NCBI GenBank assembly: GCA_014706295.1
Contig: JACSVZ010000007.1
Location: forward strand, 866,800-930,799
Source of the DNA: Lycocorax pyrrhopterus obiensis
Lineage: Eukaryota > Chordata > Aves > Passeriformes > Paradisaeidae
Length of the DNA: 64,000 nt
Direction of reading: 5' to 3'
A program made the position numbers and the translations under genes. Of this stretch, positions 52,001 through 64,000 are shown one piece after another; positions within the stretch are counted from its first letter, which is position 1; each line of letters starts with the position of its first letter. The notes beneath the pieces are model-generated. The model was not told the origin of the DNA. It made no database searches and was given only the letters and a program-made list of their open reading frames with translations.

Positions 52001-55000
52001 AGACGGCGCTTTGTGGGCCTGGGAAGTCTAGGAGATAACATCGTGTGGTGGCCAGCTCATGTTTCTCCCTGACGCTTTATGTTACTCCCCAAGGCTGCTG
52101 CCAATCCAGCATTTCTGCCTGGCCCATCCCCCTGGCACGGGATACACGCACAGACAGCACGGTTACATTGGACCCCTCACGCCGGGCAGAACCCCTGGGA
52201 GCATTTCCATCCCAGGGATCTCACCAGTGCCTAAGTGCCTTCATCTTTTGATGCAGAGAGTCCCTTCACCATGGCTGATGGGGAATTCGGAAGTCCTGTT
52301 GCCCCAGGCAGATTTCAGTGGGATGACTGATGGAAACATAGACAAGGTCTGTTAGAACTGGGTTAGAACATGCTTGGAAAAACTTGCTATTACTCCTAGG
52401 TCACTTAGCTTAAGGTTTTTGGGGGTTTCACCATATTCTTCTACTGTTCCAGCAAAAACTGTTCTGTTTTGACCAGCATAAGTCCCTGCTGCTACAATCA
52501 CATCCTAATATTCTCTGATACCAGCGAACCCAGTCTCAGTCTTAAAGGTCTTAGACTCATGAAGAGAAAAAACCACAAACACCAGATGCTGCTGTTATTA
52601 ACAGTGATGATAATAATAGACCTAAAACCCCCACTAGTATTTCACATTTGCAAGCTGTCCAATCTTTACCCAAATCCAGAATTTTTCATGTCCTTTCCAT
52701 GCCCTATAAGAAGTCTGATCACAGCAGATAAGGGAGAACTATACCTAATAAAAATAAAGTACAACAATAGCAGAGATCAGCCCACAGAGGAGACAGAGAT
52801 ATTACTCTTTCCCTTCACAAAGCGCTTCTCCACCCTTGGAGAAGAGGGATCTATGTCACAGCTCCCTCTTCAAAGAGACTCAGAGAAAGCCAAAACAATG
52901 CATGGCCAGCTTCCATTTGCTATAAAAGTACAGAAATGTGGTGCAGACAATGCAAGGCTCCTGTCATGGCTCCGTGTGTCTTCAGAAGGATATCTGACCT
53001 CCAAGGATAAGACTGGCTAGAAAGTCAGGGAGTGGGATTTCCTGTGCTTTAAAGTACAACATGTCTTCACCCACCTTGATGGCCTTCAGCACTGATTTGT
53101 GCTGGCCTTCCTAAGTCCCTCTGGGACCTCCTGGCCTGGGCCAGACCAAGGTACCAGGCTTTAGCCATGCAGTTTAGCTTCCCTGTAGTTGCTCCAGCAG
53201 CAGCGGACAGAATTTGAGCCTGCCGTAGCTCCTGCAGTCCCTCTCCCATTCCACACCATTCACATGTGCAAGGCTTAGCTGCCTTGTTTGGTGACCCAAG
53301 CAGAGACAGTGCCCTGCACCAGCAGAAGGGCAGGTGATGGTCTTGAAACTGGCTTTGATTAGGCTGAGTCAAAGGCAACACCTGCACAGCCACACATTGC
53401 GTGGTGACATTTGCGTCTCGTCTCCCTCCCTACGCTCATCCCGCTGGGGAAGGAGGAGGCAGCAGCCACACCTGCTGGGAGATAAGAGGGAAATCAGAAC
53501 CCTCTAATCAGGGCAGAGAGAAGACAACATCTGGCTGAGGCTGCAGACTGTGGGAGCTCTTAAGGATGTTCCCAAGGGGAGAGAGAACCTAGGGAAGGCC
53601 AGGCCACAGCTTCATCTCTCATGTCTTTGGCTCTGTCCACATTTCAGGTGAAGTGCTCTTAGCCCTCCTTCACCTTTCACAAGCCCAGCTGTCTCTTGAT
53701 TTAGCAGATTAATTAGAAAGTCTCCAACCCCTTAGAAATGTGCCTTTCCCCCTTGCAATCTTCCAGTTCGGATTCAATTAATATCAGGCAATTAACGCTG
53801 AATTAAAAGTTTTGGCATGAGGCTCCATCCTGGTTTCACTTGGCCAGCACCACACCATGCCCTCACCATGTGACCAACACAAGGCCAAACACAGCCCTGG
53901 CCTGAATGCAGCAGGGAGAGCCGAGCAAACGGCAAATAGGAAAATAGCAGGAATAAACAAAGAAAAGGGAGCCCAGCATGATAAGGACCTGCTGACTTGG
54001 CAGGTGTATGCGTTGCTTCCAGTTTCATGGCCTCTTTGGGACACAGGCACCCTGGAAGAGAGGACAGCCTTCCAGGTTATCTTATTCTTTTGGGACCCCG
54101 GCTGATCCCATCGGTATTTTATTAACCACCATGAGATGAAGAATTCAGGGCTGGTCCTGCTTCACCCACGAAGCCAGACTCCTCTGCCACTGCCATGGAG
54201 TCTGCACCTCTGTCAGCCACTTTGGGTTGCACCAGACGGGCTCCTCACAGAGCAGATCCCAGAGGTTTATTTTTTGCACACAGCTTGGGAAGGAGAAATA
54301 AAAACCAGGGTGACCTTAGCTGGATCCCTGGTTCCTCCTGGTGTTTCACAACTGGGGCTGGGACCAGGTCTGAGCTCCACAGGCCAAACTTGGTGACACA
54401 TTGCTGCTGGAATAACCTGGATTTCAGTACATTAGGACATGGCCCTGGGGCAGTAAGAGTAAGGGAGCCAGAAATATGACACTAATATGCAGAAACACTC
54501 CCAGCTGTCATCAGCTGTGGGACTCAAGTGATTGGGTGGTGCAGAGTAAACAGAGCAGAGTGGGGTTTTTAAGAGCCCAAGTTCTCTTTTCCAGGTACCT
54601 TATGCTAATGCACAAAGAGATCCAGGAGATAGCAACAGTTTGAGGACTGTAAAAGGAAACCAGCAGACAGCTATTACCAGAGGAAATATTCACAGGTACC
54701 CAAGCCTGGGCACAGCGATGGGTTTTATTACACTCCGAGGTGTTGGCAGACCACCAAGTTTCTATTCTAATGTGGATATGAATTTATATCTCTTGTAGGT
54801 GTGCATAGGGATTTCAGTATTGACCACAAGAGAGACATAAAAGGGGGAATTTACCATACTAGCTACTAAAATGCACTTGAGAGTCCTTTCTAGCAGTGTC
54901 TCCATGCTGAGTGTGTTACTGTGACAGAAAACAGGCTGAAAGTTGTAAGGCTGAGCCCAAAACGTGCTGGGGTTCTCTGTGCAGTCTGTGTACAGCCAAG

Positions 55001-56363
55001 CACTTCATCTGCATCCTCATAAATGCATCCCTCTGACATCCCACTGACAGTTCTGATAAGATCAGTGAGAAAACTGTCTCTGCCCTCGCCTCAGGGTGAA
55101 ACACACGGAGCAAAATACCACAAGTGTTCCAACACCAGGAATAAAAACGGATACGTAAGGAATCTAGGGCAGCTCTGCTGATGATACAACAAACCCTGCA
55201 GCAGATAGTCAGCCTCCAGAGGGGAAATCCCAGGTGTCAGGGATGACTCCAAAGTATTCCCTGGGGATTACACACACTTTAGCCTAGATTCAGTGAAGAC
55301 AAACCCTTGGAGGAAGCTCCATGGCCTGCCCATGGCTCTCGTGGCAGACCTCGGCACATGCCAAGCATACTCAGTGGTTCCCTTGCAGGAAATCCCACTG
55401 AGGACACTGAGGAATTTCTTCCTTTAGGCCAGCAACGAGTATTTCAAAGCCAAACCTTTAAATTCTGACAACCTTATCATGAGGTGAGCAGGGTCTGACC
55501 CAGGCACAGAAGTGCCCCTGAACTTTCCAAAAGAGACTTAAAAAACTTTAGGACTTCGCCTTGGCTTCCCTTGAGCTGACACATGGAGCAGAGGTGAAGA
55601 GCTTGGATATCAAAACAAATCGTTCCCTGAGATGTTATTATATACCCTGTTTTCTGGTTTTGTTTCTTTTTCCTTGCAGTTCTGCTGTCAGAGCAGTGCC
55701 TGGATCTCTCTCACATCTTCTCCCACATTCTAATTCTCATTGGTAAGAGGAGGAAAAAAATCTGTGCTGATCCTGGCTACCTTTCACTAACCATTCAGAC
55801 ACCGCAGTACATTTTCCTTCATCCTTGTGCTGCCAGTGGACCAGCATTCAGTTATCTCATTTTTCTTTATGTGGGCAATCCCCTCATAAAGATACTTTAA
55901 CAGCTGGTGTAGAGCTTAAAATTACCACATAACAGAAGCTAATGGCACTGTAGGCATGAAAAATGACTTGGGACACACAGCCATGAGCACAGAGGCACAG
56001 GGACCCGGGAGAGACCATGATGGCAAAGGCCACCTCAGCCCCTGTTTAACTCTAGGCAGGACAGTGCTGCTGGAAATAGATGTGCTGAAAAGCCACAAAG
56101 TTGGGGTGTGCCTGGAATGGAAGGGCAAGAGGGAGGGGTGGAAGTAGGTTTTGAAAAAGCATCCTGGGATGTGTCACCTTCAGCCCAGGTCAGAGCAGTG
56201 AGAGGTGACTGAGAGCAGGGAGGAAACACCCTTGTGCTCACCTGACTACTCCATCTGCTTGGAGACCCCAGCTCGGAGGCAGGGAGGGCAGGATGCACAT
56301 GGATAAATCACCTGAGAGCCTGTTCTATAACCACTGACCCTGTCTCTTGTGCTTCTGCTGCAG

Positions 56364-56428
56364 TTGCCTGGCCTGTGAAGCAACATGAGTCACAAGGGAT
56401 CCCTCAGCAGCAACCCCGGCTCATCAAA
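56364..56428 (+). CDS. EPS8L2: EPS8L2 exon with start codon
   Basis: Acceptor GCTTCTGCTGCAG before 56364, then 21 nt of 5' UTR, ATG at 56385 and donor gtaagg after 56428. The acceptor shows that at least one non-coding exon lies upstream. Confidence 0.85.
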
Positions 56429-57541
56429 GTAAGGATCTTCCTGCACCACTCCTTCCTACCGTCCAGGGGATACTCCAAGCAGTCCCACTCATCCCCAAAG
56501 TCCTTGGTGTCTGTTTCACCCCTCCTGGGCACCTCACAAGCTGGCACTGCTTCACACATCACCTGCTCTGTGCACTGGGGTTTGATAATGGCACATTAGG
56601 TGGAGAGAGCAGAGGGACACCAGGAGCCTCTCCACCTGCAGCCTCGGGCTACAGCAGCCCATGGCAACTTCCCAAAGGAGCCAGAGCCACTAGCTCTCTC
56701 CCTCCTTCCTCCACTGGCTATGAGCACCTGAACCACTGCCTGCCCCCAGGGGGACACGGTGACAGAGCACAAAGCAGCCCCTGGGCGCCCACGCGCTCAC
56801 TGCTCCATGCAGGACAGCCTGACCACAGCACCTCAGATCTCGCTTGGATCCTCCTCTGCCAGAGAAAACACTGTTATCTCCTGGCTGCTCATTCCTACCC
56901 ACGACCCAGGCATGGGGGGTGGCCCTACACGTGGTGCTTAGAGACCTGACACTCCAAAATTCAACTGTTTACACATGATTCCACCCTCCCACATTCTTAC
57001 ATGGGATATGTTCTATATCCGAGCACCTGCCTTCAAGGGGCACATCTCCAACGTGCCCATTGAGAAGGGATCATCACCTTGGCTCTTACACTGCCTCAGG
57101 TTCAGGTGGACTCAGATATAACATGGAGGTCTCCCTGTAACAACCCCCCTTATGGCACACTGGGAGCCGCTGTCCTTAACCCAGCAGTTAAGGACCCAGA
57201 AGAGTGCTGCCCTTCCAGGGGACACTGCAAAGGTAACTCTAGCGGGGACAGGCCTGGCTGGGCTGCTCCGTGTCCTGTTTCCACTGCTGGGTTCAGTGAC
57301 ATGTGCCTGCGGTGTGGATAGCAGGTAGGGTTGCACAGGGAGCTGCTGGCATGGCCCACAAGGAAACGCTTTGCAAGGAAGGGAAGGGCTGGTCCCTCTG
57401 GGACAGCTGCAGTGCTGCTGTGTGAAAACTGATGTTAAAAATATTTGGGAGCTGATGGTTGATTTGTACCTTCTTTCTTCTCCAGTGGCAGCATGGGCAA
57501 AGCCGACGGAGCCTCCAAGCTGAGCGCAAAGGACCTGTACG
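56385..57541 (+). CDS. EPS8L2: EPS8-like protein 2, first two coding exons (3'-partial)
   Basis: Cytoplasmic adaptor of the EPS8 family (PTB and SH3 domains) that links receptor and Ras signalling to Rac and actin remodelling; EPS8L2 also acts in hair-cell stereocilia. Exons 56385-56428 and 57486-57541 join in frame to 32 complete residues plus the split Asn codon: MSHKGSLSSNPGSS-N-GSMGKADGASKLSAKDLY. The human protein begins MSQSGAVSCCPGATNGSLGR and continues SDGVAKMSPKDLFEQ, so length, spacing and the KLSAKDLY motif agree. No PTB-domain exon is found in the remaining 6.4 kb, so the rest of the gene lies past the window edge. EPS8, EPS8L1 and EPS8L3 are less likely because the EPS8L2 position next to TMEM80 is conserved in human. 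Confidence 0.88.
57486..57541 (+). CDS. EPS8L2: EPS8L2 second coding exon
   Basis: Acceptor TTTCTTCTCCAG, donor gtgagt after 57541, 56 nt. It completes the Asn codon and encodes GSMGKADGASKLSAKDLY. An in-frame ATG at 57493 could serve as an internal start. Confidence 0.87.
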
Positions 57542-60500
57542 GTGAGTCGTGCCTGCAAACATTTCCAAAGTTTCCCGTGGCAAAGGCACCTCTGGAGAGC
57601 TGGATGCGGATGTTGGGGAGCTTTAGGCTGGAACTCAACCAAAGCCACATGAATCCAGGTTCCATATGCAACAGGCTGGCCTGACCTGGCAGCAAAAACA
57701 TACCTCAAATCTGTGCCCACACCTCAAATCTGTGCCGACACTTCCCACGCTGGGGACAGTTGGAATTTTGTGGGAACAGAACGGTTGCTTCCCTCCCCTA
57801 GATCCTCCCCAGGTCTGTTAGCAAGATCACCTGATAAAGGGCCTCACAAAAGAAAGACTGTCCTCGGCAGGTTAATGATTATCCTCTTTTAACTACTCAG
57901 TGAACCATGAAAATTCCGTGCCCTTTGGCTCTTTGGAAGTGCAGGGAATGGGCAGGATGGGTGTTCCTTCACAGTCCGAGAGGCAGCTTGTTTGGGTTGA
58001 GCACATTTAGGTATCAATAACAATCAATACCTGATCTCAGCAGATCCAGGTACCCCAGGTGAAAATGTGGCCTCTGGGATGGGCAGAGCAAGCATAAATC
58101 ATGTGAGAAATCACCTCACTCAGTTATTTTCTGGATAAGAAGTTGGGGGTTGTCTGGGGGAACCCAAGCAGCTTTTGGGGTGTCTGAGCCTGCCAGCTCT
58201 CCCACCTGAGAGCTGTGGATCTACCTGGTTGATGTTTAATTGGGAAGGAACAGGCTGTGTGTGCTTCTGCTTGGAGATCTTCTATTTGATCAGAGATTGC
58301 TCTCGGCAGCTATGAACTGCCAAGGTGGTTTATTTGTCCCTGGGAAGTGACTCTGCCCAAGGCTGGAGGTTTATCCATGTGGGGTGGCCTGGAGCAGTGT
58401 CCAGAGATACCGATCTCACCTGGGGAGAAGCGGGATGGCAGGGGCTGTACTTAGTGTTAGACAAAGGCATTGTTAACTTGAATTAGCTGCCAAGAAATGA
58501 AACATGAGGATAATGACAGAGCAGAAATTTGGGCTGTTTGTTGCCTGGATGCTGCGAGGTGGGAAGGTGCCAAGCAGGGATTTGAATTGTGTCAGTTGCT
58601 TCTGGAGATGGAAAGACACATAATAAAGAAGCAAGAGGATGAGGTGTGGAAATTTTGGGTGCACACAGGGCTGCTAGTGCAACAAACTCCTGCCTCCAAG
58701 GCAATGCACATTCCTTTGGCTGTGCACTGAAACGGTGGCACATCCCGTCAGGGGCAGGAGGGCTGTAGTTGCCAGGTAAACAGCCCTACAGAGATGTGTA
58801 AAAATGAACCTGGGAGCTCACAACGGTGTTAAAGTCAAGCAGATTTGCAGGCTGGCACCCATGGGTGCAGGCAGCCCAGGGCTCCAAGCCATCAAAGTCC
58901 TAGGGGGGGATCTAATGGTGCCATGGCACAGGGAGCACCCCTCAATCCCGTGCCACGAAAGCCAGCGCGGGGAAAGGCTGACAGACTGCCTTGGAAACAA
59001 ACACGGCTCTCAAATAAGCACTTTTCAACACAGAATTTCATTTTCTACATTTTTTTGCATGAACACACCTCAAAAGCAAATTCACCAGGGTTGGGACCTC
59101 TCTGACCAAATTCCAGCAAACCTGAAATGAGGACTGTATGTCCCTGGGCCAAATCCTCAGGAGGAGTAAAGCAGCTGCCTGTTATTTCCCGGCCACCACT
59201 GAAATGCAGAATGAGCTCTGCAGGCATTCCCTGCACAAATCAGTGGCTCTTGGCCAGCCCAGCCCCTAGCATGAGCACATCCAGAGGGATTTTGCTTAGC
59301 AGCACTTGAAACCCACCCGCTAATTCAGCAAAGGACACTCAGCACGTGTAAAGCAATATTTAAATGTCTTGGTCCCTTTCCCACTCGGATCCTTTTTCCC
59401 CCAGCATTAATTTCTGCTGTGAGCTGGCACATTTGGGGGTAGAGGGCAGGCAAGAACTAAAATTCCAGGGAGAATTATGTTTCATAATGAAACAAATCAC
59501 ACCAAGCCGAGCTGGCCTTGATTATGTGATTACAACACTGCTGAGGGACATTTGGAGCTGACAAGACTTTTCATATCTCCATTTTCCTCCAGTGCAATCA
59601 GGCTGGACCCTCAGCCTGTGTACACTGCCAGACCTCCAAGAAGCAAGTGCAGTGACTTCCAAATTCCCAGCACACAGGCATCCACTGCATTTAAGGCTCG
59701 CTGGGTAATGACCACAGATGCTCCAATGCACACAGGTGTCTAAATATTATTTCTTGGTGAACAAGGCCTTGGATTTAGCTTTCCAAAGATGCTTTTTCTC
59801 CAGTAATACTGGCCTAATCTGACAGGGGTGCCAATTGAGGGTACACAAGTGCTACCTGAGGGCCAAGGTGTCCCCAGTATCAACAGAGACTTACCGGGAA
59901 TGTTAAACCCACCTCAGGGGAGACCCTGAAGAAGGATATTTTAAATTGTCATGGTGAAGCTGGAACACAGCAGCAGCTTCAGGCTGTGCACAGGAAGGCA
60001 CCCGGATGATGAAGGTGGGGGAGCATTCTGGGGGGCTCCAGGGCATAATGTGAAGGTCCTCACAGGATACAGCCTCATCACATGGTTGTTGATGGGTGGG
60101 GAAGGCTCTGGTGTCACTCTTGGCCTGCTGAAATTGCTTTCATCACCAAATATGTTGCCTACCACCATGTCTTCTCCACTGTGGTGAGCACAGAGGGATG
60201 TGGAGAGATGACCAAAGGGAATTCTACAAAGAAATTGGCTTAAAGTGCCAAGATACCCTCCCCATGCTCTATCCCTACCACAGTTGGATATGCTTTCCAG
60301 CTGCTCTGCCATCCTCAGTGGAGTTTCCTGGCTCTCATGGGAGCAGAACACTCATCCTTTCCTCCCCCCTTAGTAAAACAGCACCACATTCGTTCAGCTT
60401 CACATTCTGGAGAGGTCTGTGGCTGCAGGGAGCAGTCCCGCCTTGGCTGGCAGCAGGGAATGGCTGGCCCCTCTCAGGTTGCCATCTCTCTCCCAACACA

Positions 60501-63500
60501 GCCACCAGCTGAATAAATGTTAATGCACATCATAAATAAATTAGGCTGCTTCTCTGCTTACGGGCGTCTGTTCCAAGCCCAGATGAAAGCCTGTCGGGGG
60601 GAAACCAGGCTCCAGCAGAACCCACGGGAAGGGCTGGCAGGCAGCATTTCTGCACAGCACTTCCCACAGCAGGAAAGCTGCTGCCACTCCTTTCTGAGGT
60701 GACTCCAGGTGTTCTTCTGCAGGTGTTCCCCTCAGCTGTTTACAGGGCTGTCAAACAGCGCTGGCTGGCTCTCCTGATGGATTAGGCAGCGTAGCTGGAG
60801 AAGTTGAGGGCAGTTTGATGATTGCAGTGATTTCTCATAGGGCTGTGGGGAGGAGCAGGTCATTTCTGTTTGGCTGCTGTCTGTCCCTGCCGTGCTCAGC
60901 CTCCTTCCAGCGCCCCAGGCCGAGCCTGTGGGACACAGCCAGCTGGTTCCAGCCTGCCCACCCATCCTCGATGCACTCGTTTCTGGGAAAGAACCAGACT
61001 TGATAGGGCATAGGGCTGGAAAAGGGGTTTTGCAGCAGTGAGTTAGGCTGGAGAAGAGCGGTGCTAACACCACTTGACACTGCACACCCGTAACCCAAGC
61101 CAGGCTGCGGCGCTGTAACAAGACACGAGGCACTATCACAAAGAGAAGAGCCACTTCCTGCCTGGCATGGCCCTGGACAGGGATCATTTCCCTGGGGAGC
61201 CACAGGCAGAGAGGCTGCACTGGCGTCAGCATCACCCCTGAGCCACAGGCAGCTGCTTGGCGCTGGCCAGGAAGAGCACACCAATGGAGAAGGAGTAAAT
61301 TACGTTTAATGGTCATGAACCAACTCCTGGGGGTCTCCACAGATCTCCCTTGTATCCCAATGGGGCCTCCAGCCCCAGCCACATGGAGGGGTCTCTGAGA
61401 TGAGACCCTCCAGCCTTGAGCACAGTGCCCAGTCTGTAACTCCCTGCTGCTGGCTCTGCCACACCCTGTCCAAACCATGAGCTTGTTCACAATTCCAGCT
61501 GGAGGCCACACGGCTGTCACACCGTTACTGACAGGAGCACAGAGGGGCTGTTCCTTCCCCACAACCTTCAGGAGAGGATTTGTGCAGGATTTAACACACA
61601 CTGGTACTGTCTGCAAGAGACAACCCTGGCAGGAGCGGTGGCTAAACCCAAGCCTGCTCAGCTGCACTGCTGGGTCAAGAGGACCACGTCCATGCCTAAA
61701 TCCATAGGGATTTGGGCAACATCTGAACAGTGCCACTCACTATCATGTCTTTAAAGGCTTCATCATACTGGAGAAAAAGCCTGAGGTTCAGTACAGATCC
61801 AGCCTCCTTGCCCAGGCCATTAATTCCTCATCTCCTCTGCTGCCAGTCCTGAATAACTCCCTTGTCCTCCCCCACTGCTCCCTGGTGCTATTCCAGCACC
61901 CTTCTTCACACCCCCTTTCCCACCCGAGATTCCAGCTTCAGATTACCCTGCTCCCCTTTGACACTGCGTGTGTGGGTGACCCTTTTATTCAACGGCTTGG
62001 ACACTTAATACACCAACTGGAAACAGGGTTGGAAGAAAAACTGGAAGCCAACAATCCTGTTGGTTCCTGCAGATCAAACCCCAGTGGTGGGTGAGACAGG
62101 GAACACATTGGCTCAGTTCAGCCCTGACTAGAGCTACTGGGAGGAGCAGACACTGCCCCAGGTGCTGCTGGCCAGGAGTTTGGGATGGCAGTTAGTGACA
62201 GGGATGCTGTGGAGAGGGATCTCCCACCTCTGATGCCACTCAGCATCTCCAGTGACCCTTTTTCTTTGCCACCTTGAGACTGCTGAGCACAAGTTCTCTC
62301 CTTGCATGGAGTAACTGCTTAGAGCTCACACAGAGGAACCTTTTCCTAAATGGAAATGGGGTGTTGGATATGCCCAAGTAGCTTGGGAACTAAAGTTGTG
62401 GTAGTTCATAAAAATAACAACAAAAAAAAAGGGGGAACTTTTCATTACAAAATTTTTTCAAGACTCAAATAAAGCAAATTAATTAAATCAGGATTCCCCC
62501 AACCTTACTAACTATGTTCTGACATTCAAAAAATGTCATTACCAGCCACAGGAAGTTGAGAAAACATCGCTTTGGGTTTTTTGGTGAAAAATAATTTGCA
62601 AGTTTCTTCCAGATCTGGTTGTAAAGGCAAAAGGGAACATTTCTACCGGTGAGCTGCAGCTCCTCAATGCCCTGATTATCCTGCTCCAAGCAGCCCAGTG
62701 GACACCGTGCCGCCAGACACACTGGACACAAACACACACTGTTCCTCCATGTACTCAGTCCTTGCACAACCCAGGAGCTGCGCCAGGTTTTTATTTGCTT
62801 TCCTAGAGTGGGTTGTGTCTTCAACTAATAAACCAGGAATGTGAGCACTTGGGGCTGAGCTGTGGCAAATATGAAGCGTGCCGAGCAGGAATTCAGCCGT
62901 GTGACACCCAGAGCAGCTGCTCCCTGCTGCCACAGCCCATTCACACCTCAGTGAGAGCTGTTCATTCACTCCAAGAGCTTCCAGATCTATCCGCACACAT
63001 CAGCCATGAGTGAGAGCTGACCAGGCAGACATTCCCACTGCCACAGGCGCTGGTACAGACCAGTACCACGGATCTAACAGCAAACCCAGCGAGCTTGATG
63101 CTCCCTAAACTGCAAAGATATCCCAAAATGGAGGTCTCCCTATGCTGGCCGTAGAGAACAGGGAAGGAGCAAGGCAGGACCTGCAGATTCTCCCCTGTCA
63201 GGAGCTCAGGCACAGCAGGTCTGTGCAAGGCCCAAAACCAGATCCTTGATTAACCCTGGGTAACCTGGAGCATCCCATCCTCCTACCTGACGAGGAAGCA
63301 GGAACCTGGCAGATGCTGAGTTCAACTGCCACATCTGGCCCCACGCAGGGATCCCGGAATGGAGGTTATTCCATACTGCTGCTCTGTAAGCCAGCCTGGC
63401 AGGTTTCTGTGGCTGCCATGAGCACATAGAGCATTTGCTGCCGCATTTCTCCTTGGGAGGCTGGTCCTGACCTGCCATTTGGCACAGAGCAGCCCACACT

Positions 63501-64000
63501 ACGCTGGCAGGTTCCTATAAACAGCGTGCGCACTGCTAGATAATGTATAGATAATGTAAAGATTATATAAGGAACCGGCAAGCTCCAGAAGGCACCGCCA
63601 GGACTTCCCCTAGGCTGCTGTAATGGATGTGGAGGCCAGGGAGGTTGGCAGTGTGATTCAGGGAATGGAGGAGAGGTCCTTGGTATGGCACTGGCAAGGA
63701 AAACAAATCCAATACCTCTCATTCCTCACAGACTGCTCCGTACTTGTCCGTACATCCCCTCATCTTCTGCTGTACCCAGCAACAGCTGGAAACAAATGTG
63801 GGGAGGGACAGGGAGGATCAGGTAGGATCCTGTGTGGTAAAACTAATTAATCAGAGAACGATATGCATGGAGGCGGGACAGGGGCCCACTGTCACATTGT
63901 ACTGGGGGTGCTGTGCCCCTCTGGCTTGGCAGAGGCTGTGCATGGAGAAAGACAAGCCTGCTCCTGCCCTCCTTGGCACTGCTCAACATTCCCAGAGACC
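57542..64000 (+). other. EPS8L2: EPS8L2 intron (continues past window end)
   Basis: No EPS8L2 exon 3 and no other gene is recognised. It contains a 19-bp tandem duplication (ACCTCAAATCTGTGCCCAC) at 57702-57739 and a long antisense open frame at 60732-61736 of doubtful meaning. Otherwise nothing notable is seen. Confidence 0.65.
57702..57739. repeat. 19-bp tandem duplication
   Basis: Two adjacent copies of ACCTCAAATCTGTGCC(C/G)AC, differing at one base. Confidence 0.9.

Larger units (their letters stand above)
37974..56363. other. Long gene-poor stretch upstream of the EPS8L2 coding start
   Basis: I find no recognisable coding exon on either strand. Contents listed separately are CR1 fragments at 39741-39795, 42937-43219, 46313-46505 and 48917-49090, and a short GATTCTAT-type tail at about 44200-44240. 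Open frames of 150-190 codons (for example 49540-50082 and 52469-53020) have no family resemblance and no convincing exon structure. Confidence 0.6.

Noticed and set aside
57542..64000. Search for EPS8L2 exon 3 (the segment following KDLY, beginning EQRKKYS in human)
   Set aside because: No acceptor followed by such a sequence was found, so the intron continues beyond the window.

Overview
The window is vertebrate and almost certainly avian genomic DNA. Genes are split by GT-AG introns, the interspersed repeats are 3'-truncated CR1 LINE copies with the bird-type tail (GATTCTATG-like), and the gene order DRD4 - DEAF1 - TMEM80 - EPS8L2 is the one known from human 11p15.5, with the same relative orientations. 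The exact species cannot be read from the sequence.

Layout: 1-5535 is the 3' part of DRD4 (dopamine D4 receptor, + strand). The window starts inside its first intron, so only coding exons 2-4 are present (3835-5450). From about 7640 to 27114 lies DEAF1 (SAND/MYND transcription factor, - strand), which converges on DRD4. I reconstruct 13 in-frame coding exons. Twelve match the known mammalian structure, and one 66-nt exon (11138-11203) lies between the exon with the C-terminal helix and the MYND exon. A CpG island at about 26.7-27.95 kb separates the DEAF1 start codon (27114, -) from the TMEM80 start codon (27729, +) and must act as a bidirectional promoter. It carries a dense array of CGAA/TTCG tetramers, the core recognised by DEAF1 itself, part of it phased at exactly 10 bp. 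TMEM80 (+) has five coding exons (27729-32672), including a 23-nt micro-exon whose call is less certain.

From about 33.6 to 56.36 kb I find no convincing protein-coding gene. The stretch holds several CR1 fragments, two GC/CpG-richer patches (36.3-36.65 and 37.45-37.98 kb) that could be distal promoters, and otherwise unremarkable sequence. EPS8L2 (+) begins at 56385. Its first two coding exons are present (56385-56428 and 57486-57541), and the rest lies beyond the right edge, behind an intron of more than 6.4 kb.

Functionally the genes are a synteny block rather than a pathway: a neurotransmitter GPCR, a transcription factor that recognises TTCG-type CpG motifs, a small tetraspan protein of the ciliary transition-zone family, and an actin-regulating EPS8 adaptor. 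The one mechanistic link the sequence suggests is DEAF1 autoregulation through the TTCG array, which would also reach TMEM80. I found no CRISPR array, tRNA or rRNA gene, and no wholly new gene system. The most interesting items are the phased TTCG array, the extra in-frame DEAF1 exon and an LTR-like CpG-rich insertion in a DEAF1 intron.
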